64,000 nucleotides of DNA, taken from positions 8,578,395-8,642,394 of the forward strand of contig CM054135.1 of NCBI GenBank assembly GCA_028751875.1. Direction: 5' to 3'. A program made the position numbers and the translations under genes. Positions 55,900 to 64,000 of the stretch are shown here, one piece after another. Every line of letters begins with the position of its first letter. Positions within the stretch are counted from its first letter, which is position 1. Below the pieces are notes generated by a model, which was not told where the DNA came from, searched no databases, and worked only from the letters and a program-made list of their open reading frames with translations. The DNA comes from Rapana venosa. Lineage: Eukaryota; Mollusca; Gastropoda; Neogastropoda; Muricidae.

Positions 55900-57347
55900 C
55901 TGAAAATAAAATTATCTCAGTTTCCCGAGCAAAGACAAACCCTCATCCTTCCAGCTAAAAACCCAGCAATACTCCCATAACAACCAAACATAACAAAAAC
56001 CCAACCAAGAAAACCCACAACAAAAAATCAGAACCCAATAACCCAAGCAAAAGAAATCTCAATCTAAAGATGTCATAGGGCTTACAGCTAAGACAACAGA
56101 CTTCTGATGTAAAAACAAACCATAACCTGTCTGCAGGAGCAGTATACAGTTCCATGAACATACTGGAATGGTATAAATGCAAGAACTTCAGCCCCTAACT
56201 GCAGATTCTATGAGTGTGGTGCTCTCCCTTCAAACATTCCCCTGAGGTTGAGATTCTAACATCTACTGCTGACGACTGATGTGGGAGTGTAACAAAAACA
56301 GCTTCATAGCAAATTTTTTTTTAAAAATCCACATTAAAAAAGAAGGCTATTACAGGAACTATTTTTCTTTAATCTTTAGCAGCTTTTATGTAAGTCAGTG
56401 TGTGTGAGAGGGAGGGTGTTCATTTTTAAAATTTTATTCTTTTATTTTGAGGATAATGGAATAAACATTCATGTGCTTTTTTCTGTGTGTGTGTGTGCAT
56501 GCGTGTGTGTGTGTGTGTGGTAAGAAGGGGGGGGGAGGGGCGATGTATGAATGTGCAGGTGCATTAATGAGTAAGAGGGCAAGGAAAGTTCATTTGAGAG
56601 AGAGAATGCATGTGCACACCAATGTGTCTGAAACTGATTCATGCTGGAGCTTATCTCGTGTTTACATCACGCATTTATTTCTTATGATTTCAAGGAGTTT
56701 GTTTTAATGTATGGCAATCTAACATTTACACTTTCTATCCCTTTATAATGTAATATGTAAGCCTATCACTTGTGTGCTGTTATATGATTTTACTTGCATT
56801 ACTCAGAATATCTCATTTGAGATGATGAAGCAATCTCTTAACATCAATATGAACCAGACCAGAGTGGGTTTTTTTGGTCAGACAAACATGACAGATAGGA
56901 TTATGATTGTAGAAAGTGATAATGATGAACAGCTATTCTAAAAACATATCATGCTGCTGAATACAACAAATCAAATTTTTCTACAGAGCGGCTCTCCAAA
57001 CCCACTGCACTTTGCCAAGAGGTTTTTTTTTCTGTCAGCATTTGGTTTTTGTGTGAGTGAGGGTATGTGCATGCATGTAAGTGTGTATGCATAAGTGTAA
57101 GTGTAAACATAATTATTTGCATGTGTAAATGCATGTGTGTGTGCATCTATATATCCATGCATAAATGTTGCATGCATGCGTATATGTGTGTCTGTGGCAG
57201 TTAACTACCAGAGAAAATCTCTCCAAAAACACACATATCTGTTTGATTCTGAACACACCATGTGTTTTACAGTTGGACACAAACACAATACACTTCTCTC
57301 ACAAATTACTTTTCTCCCTTGCAATCCTTTCTTCTGTGGTCTTCCAG
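55900..57347. other. V-ATPase intron, mostly unrecognised
   Basis: Holds a family B 3' scrap at 56435-56482 ('GAGGATAATGGAATAAACAT'), a GT tract at 56485-56520 and a G run at 56527-56540. Otherwise AT-rich unique sequence. Confidence 0.45.
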
Positions 57348-57515
57348 AACTGCAACTCCCCCATGTCACTCACTCCAGAATCATCATGCACACACCCACA
57401 CCCAATATTGTACAAAGAACTGCCCCTGTTTGGCCACCTGGCAGAGAAGGCCCAGCATTGCTGGGTCACTTCTGTGGTCTTCAGAGGGGCCTGTTGTGAC
57501 CCAGTACTCTTCTGA
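57348..57515 (+). other. Candidate terminal exon of a nested + strand transcript
   Basis: Follows a good pyrimidine tract and acceptor (CTTTCTTCTGTGGTCTTCCAG). One frame reads NCNSPMSLTPESSC..., then LYKELPLFGHLAEKAQHC, and stops at TGA. AATAAA follows 89 bases after the stop, with a T/G-rich stretch behind it. It would run opposite to the V-ATPase gene, inside its intron. No family is recognised and no upstream exon was found, so this is a hypothesis. Confidence 0.25.
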
Positions 57516-57603
57516 TGGTAGCTTTCTATGTCACTGTACTTCTAACACATGAGCCTGAACAGTGAATAGATTATTGTCGTCTTTCTCTGATTTTGACATC
57601 TTC

Positions 57604-57609
57604 AATAAA
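57604..57609 (+). promoter_or_regulatory. AATAAA polyadenylation signal candidate
   Basis: AATAAA followed after about 30 bases by GGGGGGTTTTTCTTTTGTT. Supports the candidate exon just upstream only by position. Confidence 0.3.
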
Positions 57610-58019
57610 AGCACAAACACTGGTAATATATTGGGGGGTTTTTCTTTTGTTATTTTAAATTTTTATTTTAATGGCATTTGTCTTCTTTCATTATAGTTTG
57701 TTTGTCAATCAAGGTCCAAACATTTACAGTATGTTGCAATTTTTTCCTCATATTTTTTTCAACCTGAACTCAAGCATCTACAGGGTTTTGCTATGATCTT
57801 CTCATTATGGTTCTCTGCAAAACTAAACCATCAACCCCATGTCCAATTTTAGCCTGCACCAACTGTGGCAGAGACTGCCATGCACGGATCGGTCTGCATG
57901 CTGAGAGCGCCACTGCAGACGTTGTAGTTCCAAACAAGACCAATGTGGCCAAACAAGAAGTCAGAACCATTGTCTACTGAGATGAAAAAAAAAAGCCTAC
58001 TAACTATACTTCCTTCAAC

Positions 58020-58180
58020 CTGAGCTCAAATATCTATAAATAAGATTGAGCGGCCGTCGGAGACAACCCTGCAGACTAAGCTGTACGGCCCACGAGAAGA
58101 GCTGGAAAGGAGTTGCCACTATTTCTATCAGATACATTTGAGGGTGTAAAAGGCGAACGAGAGAAGAAGAAGATCTATAA
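58020..58180 (+). repeat. Interspersed repeat, family I
   Basis: 'CCCTGCAGACTAAGCTGTAC', 'CACGAGAAGAGCTGGAAAGG', 'GAACGAGAGAAGAAG'. Matches 22885-23075. Confidence 0.65.
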
Positions 58181-58329
58181 ATACTAAGTATGGTCTTCTC
58201 ACTGTACGCCGGCAACTTGAGCCTAAACACACAGGCTGACGAGGGGGACAGAAGGCCTCCCAGGACACATGGCTGGGAAAAGACCAGGAAGAAACAGATC
58301 TAAAACTGATCGTCCGTCACCATCCATGT

Positions 58330-58560
58330 ACCTCTCAGAAGAACATGAGAAACCAAGTTCAACTCGACTGTGTGAAGACCAAAGGGAAGACCTAGCAAAA
58401 CCTGGGCTGCCTGTATTGCAGATGATCTTAGTAAAGGGGCATAAATAAGGAGGAGGAAGCTCAAAACAGAGAGAGATGGAGAAGGCTCATCCATGTCAAA
58501 CCTCCCCTGGGAGAAACATGACAAAAGAGGAAGAAGAAGAAGAAGAAGAAGAAGAGCTCG
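58330..58560 (+). pseudogene. LINE 3' end fragment
   Basis: One frame reads GRPSKTWAACIADDLSKG, then RWRRLIHVKPPLGE after small frame changes, followed by (GAA)n. This is a LINE C-terminus of a different lineage from the one at 45.0 kb. An inverted copy is at 61765-61960. Confidence 0.65.
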
Positions 58561-59340
58561 ACTGTCTGAAATACACTGCGGTCTATTCAAAATGGCTAGC
58601 TGAGTATCCTTTAGCCTGTCAGCGTTTAGACAAAAGATGCCCATGCCCTTTTCACGCATGTACATGAACATGCATGCTGTGTGCATGTTTAAGAAACCTT
58701 GAAAGTCACAGTGACCTTCCTTCACACCACATGTCTTTCTAACGTTTCGTGTAGGACTTCATCCATTTCACACGGAGAGGTTTGGATGAATGAAGGAGTT
58801 TGTTGACTCCCCTGAAGCACACAGTCTAAAACAGAGGATCGAGTGTTTCTGCCTTCAGTCTTGTGTCAGCTGTATATGGAGGTAGGGTTTTCAAATTCTA
58901 TCAATTTAAAAAAAAAAAAAATTTCTATAAAATATGATCCATCTGAATTTGACTTTTTTTTTGCCATGCCCTCATTATGAATACAATTTTTTACAAAGAG
59001 CTCTGTCCAAAAAAGTTTCTGGTTTAATTTTAAGCCTTTTCTTCAGATTGAATTCAGACTTGTTCTTTCTTTCTCTCTCTATGTATGTGTGTGTGTGCGC
59101 ATGCATGCGTGTGTGTGTGTGCATGTTTTGAGTTTGTGTACATGTGCATGTCTGCACGCATACATGTTTGTGGACCCATTTCAATATTCTCAGACAAGGT
59201 GTGGGGGTTGGTGGGGGGAAGGGGGGGGAGGGGAGGTTGTGACGCAACACTGTTCAACAGGCACCAGGAGGAGCTCAATCAATCAATCAATGGCGCTCAC
59301 TAAAACAAGGTCACCAAAGATCATCGGCAAAACAACTCAC

Positions 59341-59406
59341 CTCAGGGGTGACTTCGTTGGAGATGAGAGCGTCTGTAGAGAGTGTCCCCGGACCTCGGAG
59401 AGACAT
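59341..59406 (-). CDS. ATP6V0A: V-type proton ATPase subunit a, loop exon
   Basis: Encodes MSLRGPGTLSTDALISNEVT PE (22 codons) between CGTGCAG and GTGAGT. Phase 0 at both ends; follows 'HKRKMR' of the exon at 61.3 kb. Corresponds to the variable cytosolic loop after the 'KPFFLR' block. Support comes from splice signals and phase, with weak resemblance to the Ser/Thr-rich loop seen in the family. Confidence 0.7.
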
Positions 59407-59627
59407 CTGCACGTGTGCGACACGACAAAAACGTTAACACTATGATTTGAACATTCTAAAATAACAACAACACTGAAACAAATATATATATACATATAAA
59501 ACCCTGAAAGCTGACATAATAAACTTTCTAACCATTCCCAAGGTAAAAAAATTTGGCTACCTTAATGGTGGTGGTGGTGGGGTGGGGGTGGGGGAACGGT
59601 TGCATATGCATATAATTATCTATTTCA

Positions 59628-59850
59628 TTCTTATTTATTCTTTATATCGAGGATAATGGAATAAGCACTCATGTGCTTTTATACATCCAGTCCCCGTTTG
59701 TACGCGTTTTTTGTAAATTCTGTCATCTGTTCCCACCGGCACACAATGGCCTACTCTTACGAAAAGCGGAACAGGATTTAACGTGTGCGCAAGATGTTCT
59801 GCCATCTGTAAACCTTGGGAGTTCTAACCAAGGACCATGAAAGCCCCAAA
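59628..59850 (-). repeat. SINE, family B 3' part, fused to a shared-tail end
   Basis: Minus-strand family B from its end to 'GAACATCTTGCGCACACG' (about 59805). Then, in + orientation, the last 40 bp of the C/D tail ('AAACCTTGGGAGTTCTAACC'). The two parts face opposite ways. Confidence 0.65.
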
Positions 59851-60019
59851 CAAACGAACAAGCTTTCTAACCATATTTACCTTGTAATGGTTTTATTATT
59901 CCATGTAAGCACGTCAAATTTTGAGAATATGGCCCAAATCGCTTGTTACTGCAGAACTGACAGATCACTTTTACTTGTTTCATTTGAGTTTTCTTTCTGT
60001 TTTTGATCGTTTCTATTGA

Positions 60020-60500
60020 GTAAGTACATAGATAGACAGTTAGCAATCAAATTCTAAAATCTGTCTTGTTTCCACCAAATTAAGTAGATAGAGAGACAGA
60101 CCGTAATCTAATGCTAAAATCAGATAGACAGGAATCTAATGCTAAAATTAGATAGGTAGCAATCAAATGCTAAAATTTGATAGGTAAGCAATCAAATGCT
60201 AAAATCAGATAGACAGTAATCAAATGCTAAAATCAGATGGTAACCAATACAAAAATCAGATAAGACAGTAATCAAATGCTAAAATCAGATAGACAGTAAT
60301 CAAATGCTAAAATCAGATGGTAACCAATACTAAAATCAGATAGAGAGTAATCAAATGCTAAAATCAGATAGTAATTAATACTAAAATCAGATAGAGTAAT
60401 CAAATGCTAAAATCAGATAGTAATTAATACTAAAATCAGATAGAGTAATCAAATGCTAAAATCAGACAGACAGTAATCAAATGCTAAAATCTCTCTGTTT
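60020..60500. repeat. 28-bp AT-rich minisatellite
   Basis: About 16 units of 'AGATAGACAGTAATCAAATG' CTAAAATC, with AGTAATTAATACTAAAATC variants. Confidence 0.95.
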
Positions 60501-60572
60501 TGTTTCTACTCAATTAAGTGGACAGAAAGATAGATAGATAGACAGACAGATAGATAGATAGATAGATAGATG

Positions 60573-60603
<31 letters not shown>

Positions 60604-60688
60604 GAGTAATCAAATGCTAAAATCTCTCTGTTTTGTTTCTACTCAATTAAGTGGACAGAAAGATAGATAGACAGATAGATAGATAGAC

Positions 60689-60727
<39 letters not shown>

Positions 60728-60830
60728 CAGGTAGACAGACAGACAGAAAGACAGACAGATAGACAGACAGACAGACAGATAGATAGACAGACAGATAGTC
60801 ATCAAATGCTAAAATCTCTCTGTGTGCATG
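60480..60830. repeat. (GATA)n/(GACA)n array
   Basis: Two copies of 'CTCTCTGTTTTGTTTCTACT' CAATTAAGTGGACAGAAA, each followed by GATA/GACA repeats, so the microsatellite and its leader were duplicated as a block. Confidence 0.95.
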
Positions 60831-60839
60831 CAAAAGGTC

Positions 60840-61085
60840 CACTAAGCCACACACACACACCACACACACCCCACACACACCCCACACACACCCACACACA
60901 TACACACACACATACCCACACACACACACACACCACACACACCCCCCCACACACACACACATACACCCACACACACCCACACCCCCACATACACACACAC
61001 CCACACACACATACATACACACATACACATACCCACACACATACACACTCACACCCACACACCCACATACACCCACACACACACC

Positions 61086-61116
<31 letters not shown>

Positions 61117-61241
61117 CCACACATACACACCCACCACCCACACCCCCCCCACCCACCCACACCCACACACACACCCACACACCCACCCACACCCCCCCCC
61201 CCCCCCCCCCCCCCCCACACCCCCCCCACACACATACCCAC

Positions 61242-61273
<32 letters not shown>

Positions 61274-61289
61274 CCACACACACACCCAC
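60840..61289. repeat. (CA)n/(CCCACA)n array at a splice donor
   Basis: C-rich on the + strand, so GTGTGGGTGG-type on the V-ATPase sense strand. It includes a 22-base C run (61194-61215). It touches the GTGGGT donor of the exon at 61290. Confidence 0.96.
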
Positions 61290-61394
61290 CCTCATCTTCC
61301 TCTTGTGCATGAAGCGCAGGAAGAAAGGTTTGACCAGCAGAAGGACCGGCACCGACAGCACCGCCAGGACCAGCAGCGACGTCTGCACTGCTTC
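61290..61394 (-). CDS. ATP6V0A: V-type proton ATPase subunit a, exon with a transmembrane helix and KPFFLR
   Basis: Encodes EAVQTSLLVLAVLSVPVLLL, then VKPFFLRFMHKRKMR. The family has a hydrophobic helix ending VPWMLL.KP..LR, followed by a basic stretch, matching exactly in layout; the usual Trp after VP is Val here. 105 nt, phase 0 at both ends, GTTGCAG acceptor and GTGGGT donor. The donor-side intron is a G-rich repeat from its first bases. Confidence 0.95.
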
Positions 61395-61439
61395 CTGCAA
61401 CAACAACAACACCACCACCATAATAACAACAACACTAAT

Positions 61440-61730
61440 GATAATAGTATGTTCTTTCGAGCCAGAAGGCCCGTAGAGCCGGAGCTTATCCCGGTTTCTG
61501 TAGCGTTAAGCGAACTGATGGTTTTTCACCACCCCTGTGACAGGACGCTAGTCTGTCGCCAGATACTTCCCCAGCAGAGCTGGTACCCACTTGTACACCT
61601 GGGTGGAGTGAGGAAAATAGGAGTAAAGTGTCTTTCCCAAGGACACAACACCGAGCCGAGCGGGGATCAAACCCGCGACCTCTGGATCACGAGTTGACCG
61701 CCTAAACCACTCGACCATGGTGCCTCCCAC
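61440..61730 (-). repeat. tRNA-headed SINE, family E
   Basis: Minus-strand head GGGAGGCACCATGGTCGAGT GG, then GCGGGTTTGATCCC as box B. The body ends 'GGCTCTACGGGCCTTCTGGC' followed by (ATT)n on the 3' side. Only one copy in this window. It differs wholly from families B-D. Confidence 0.75.
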
Positions 61731-61764
61731 TAATGATAATAACAACAATAATAATGATAACCTT

Positions 61765-61960
61765 CTTCCTTTTTTGTCATGTTTCTCCCAGGGGAGGTTT
61801 GACATTGATGAGCCTTCTCCATCTCTCTCTGTTTTGAGCTTCCTCCTCCTTATTTATGCTGCCCCCTTTCTCTAAGATTATCTGCAATACAGGCAGCCCA
61901 GGTCTTGCTAGGTCTTCCTCTTGGTCTCTTTCCATCCACTACGAAGTTCATTGCTCTTTT
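61765..61960 (-). pseudogene. LINE 3' end fragment, inverted copy
   Basis: Minus-strand match to 58330-58560: 'GACCTGGGCTGCCTGTATTG', 'CAGATAATCTTAG', 'GAGGTTTGACAT...' region. Lies 3.2 kb away in opposite orientation. Confidence 0.7.
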
Positions 61961-62039
61961 TATGATGTGGTGGTCTGCTTGATAATAATAATAATAAATA
62001 ATATTGCTTTGTTTGTTTTGTGCATTTCATGAGAGTTAT

Positions 62040-62145
62040 CCCGCTACCTCAATCGTTGGTGGGGAGGAAGGGGGGTAAGAACAGTTGCGTATGCAAAAAT
62101 CTAACTTTTGGTGAACCTCTGACCTGTAGCTAAGAAATGAGGGAA
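62040..62145 (+). repeat. Solo SINE tail
   Basis: 'CAGTTGCGTATGCAAAAATC', 'GGTGAACCTCTGACCTGTAG' and 'CTAAGAAATGAG' match the C/D tail. Confidence 0.65.
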
Positions 62146-62504
62146 AAAAAATTACAGTCCTACACATTACATGGGTACGATTATAAAAACTTTGATGTCA
62201 AACACTGATTTTGTATTTGTAATCTTGCTCCCTCCATCACACAACGTTCATTTACCGCGAGCAAAAAAACCCCAAAACCAAAAATGCCCCCCAACACATC
62301 ACTATCAGACTTCACCACCAATCACTGGCCTAAACAAAAATGGCAACGTCCCCTCCCCCACCCCTCCGGTTCCCTAACGTCACAACTCGCACATTCCCAT
62401 TTCATTCTTACACAGACCTACAATAACAAATGTACTGACTATCCAATGCAAAAGACATAAAAGCTTCAATAACAAACAATAAAAAGAGGGGAATAACAGA
62501 GCGT

Positions 62505-63717
62505 ATACATATACAAGCAGGTTTCAGAGCAGGGCGCAGCACAACAGAACAGATATTCAACCTCAGAATACTATGTGAGCTGTACCATCAACATCAACAA
62601 GACCTTTACCACGTATTTATCGATTTTAAGAAGGCATTTGACAGGGTGTGGCATGCAGCTTTGTGGGCAACCATGAATTTTGTACAGCATCAATGCAAAC
62701 CTGATCAGAGTCATCAAACAGCTGTACAGCGAGGCCACCAGTGCAGTGTACTACAACAACAACATTGGAGAATGGTTTCGAACAACAGTTGGAGTAAGGC
62801 AGGGCTGTCTACTCTCACCCACTCTTTTCAACATCTTCCTTGAGAGAATCATGGCTGATGCACTGGAACATTATGAAGGATCAGTCAGCATTGGTGGCAA
62901 AACGATCACAAACCTCTGCTTCGCAGATGACATTGATGGAATAGCAGGATCAGAAAAAGAGCTTGCCAGCCTAACAGAACACTTGAATAAGGCCTCCAAA
63001 ACATACGGCATGGAAATCAGTGCAGAGAAGACCAAACTGATGACTAATAACACCAACGGCATTAGCACTGATATCAGGGTTAATGACCAGAAGCTGGAAA
63101 CAGTTCAAAGCTTCAAGTACCTGGGAGCCATTGTATCAGACCAGGGATCCAAGCCAGAAGTAGTATGCAGGACTGCACAGACAATAACAGCTTTGTCAAA
63201 ACTAAACACCATCTGGAGAGATAAAAATATCTCACTTATCTCCAAGATCAGACTAATGCGCTCCCTTGTCATATCCATATTTCTGTATGCCTGTGAATCA
63301 TGGACCCTGACTGCAGATTTGGAGAGAAGAGTACAGGCGGTGGAGATGAGATGCTTTCGGAGACTCCTTGGCATCTCCTACAAAGACCACATAAGCAACG
63401 AGAACGTGCATAACAGAATCCAGCAAACCATTGGACTCTATGAGAACCTTCTAACGATCGTGAAAAAGCATAAACTTAAATGGTATGGGCATGTCACAAG
63501 ATCCAAAGGACTTGCAAAGACAGTTTTACAAGGCACTGTCCAAGGAGGAAGAAGAGGCATACCAAGGAAGAGCTGGGAGGATAACATCAGCGAATGGACA
63601 GGCCTAGAACTCAACAAAACCCTGAGAAAGGCAGAACAGAGAGAGGAATGGAGGGAACTGGTTGTTGAGTCTTTGAGGGTGCCCCCACGGTCGTCAGACT
63701 ACAGGACAGATAGATAG
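62505..63717 (+). pseudogene. LINE reverse transcriptase, 5'-truncated and frameshifted
   Basis: The first frame reads AGFRAGRSTTEQIFNLRI, then HVFIDFKKAFDRVWHAALW (palm motif with the first catalytic Asp). A frame change near 62670-62690 then leads to 345 open codons: SINANLIRVIKQLYSE, GVRQGCLLSPTLFNIFLE, catalytic FADD at 62920-62931, then KYLGAIVSDQGS, LYACESWTLT, and a C-terminal W..H.TR / GRR..R.SW thumb and tail. The endonuclease and 5' half are absent. It inserted in a V-ATPase intron on the opposite strand and ends in (GATA)n. The single frame change could be a sequencing error, but the truncation means it cannot move itself. Confidence 0.92.
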
Positions 63718-63812
63718 AATAGATAGAGATACATATACACACTTCTTGGAGGATGGGGTGTTTTTTTTGTGTTTGTTTTGTTGTTTTTTTGTTCTGCTTT
63801 TGCTTGACTGAC

Positions 63813-63910
63813 CTGATTATTATAGAAAGTCCACTGGGAGCAAGGCACTTTAGACTTTGTGGCATTCTTGTGTGGGTCGTTGTAGGTCATCATGAACATG
63901 TTGATGTATT
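63813..63910 (-). CDS. ATP6V0A: V-type proton ATPase subunit a, first exon in this window
   Basis: Encodes YINMFMMTYNDPHKNATK, then SKVPCSQWTFYNNQ, joined in phase 0 to 'EAVQTSLL'. The family has 'LIHFINMFL....YSGQ' just before the 'VPWMLL.KP' helix; INMF and the spacing fit. The NAT in HKNATK is an N-glycosylation sequon in a loop expected to face the lumen. Enters in phase 2 after TGTGCAG, donor GTCAGT. The upstream two-thirds of the gene is off the right edge. Confidence 0.88.
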
Positions 63911-64000
63911 CTGCACATAATCACATCATCACATATATTGACAGGAAGAGGCACACCTACATTTACATCCACAAGCATGTGCACACTGGCATAGTAATTT

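Noticed and set aside
60639..61421. 260-codon minus frame with Gly/Cys/Val repeats
   Set aside because: Only its first part is real: it is the V-ATPase exon at 61290-61394, after which the frame reads into the intronic G-rich array and GATA repeats.

Overview
This is a window of animal nuclear DNA: split genes with GT-AG introns, tRNA-headed SINEs, decayed LINEs and very many tandem arrays. No bacterial-style gene organisation is present. The repeat style (tRNA-headed SINEs, RNase H-type LINE relics, huge intronic minisatellites) and the two gene models fit a lophotrochozoan, most likely a marine gastropod mollusc. That assignment is inference; no species-specific marker was identified.

Two conserved genes lie tail to tail. 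On the + strand, 1435-31330 holds a COP9 signalosome subunit 1 gene (CSN1/GPS1). Eleven exons were recovered by matching translated pieces to the known family and checking splice phase. One expected internal exon (roughly 50 codons) was not found; it should lie between 13.49 and 21.35 kb, an interval that includes a 2.9-kb CCACA/CA array. On the - strand, 63910-39918 holds the last eight exons of a V-type proton ATPase 116-kDa subunit a gene (ATP6V0A family). They end at an intact stop with phase-consistent junctions throughout; the N-terminal exons lie beyond the right edge. CSN1 is a soluble scaffold of a cullin deneddylase and the V-ATPase a subunit is a membrane proton-path protein, so nothing suggests they work together beyond being neighbours.

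Layout. 0-1.4 kb: LINE relic and possible CSN1 promoter side. 1.4-31.3 kb: CSN1 exons in introns full of arrays with 25- to 60-bp units, SINEs and LINE fragments. 31.3-39.9 kb: intergenic and probable long 3' UTR of the V-ATPase gene, the least array-rich part. 39.9-63.9 kb: V-ATPase introns with 32-bp and 40-bp arrays, GA/CT/CA tracts, SINEs, LINE 3' ends and a 1.2-kb reverse transcriptase fragment.

The most striking pattern is that most exons of both genes are closely flanked by a tandem array, often starting tens of bases or less from the splice site. Several 3' splice sites use TG repeats, or even GAT/GAC repeats, in place of a normal polypyrimidine tract. Several SINE families share one 3' tail behind different tRNA-like heads. 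No clear-cut new enzyme system was found. Most long open frames here are stop-free reading of repeats.
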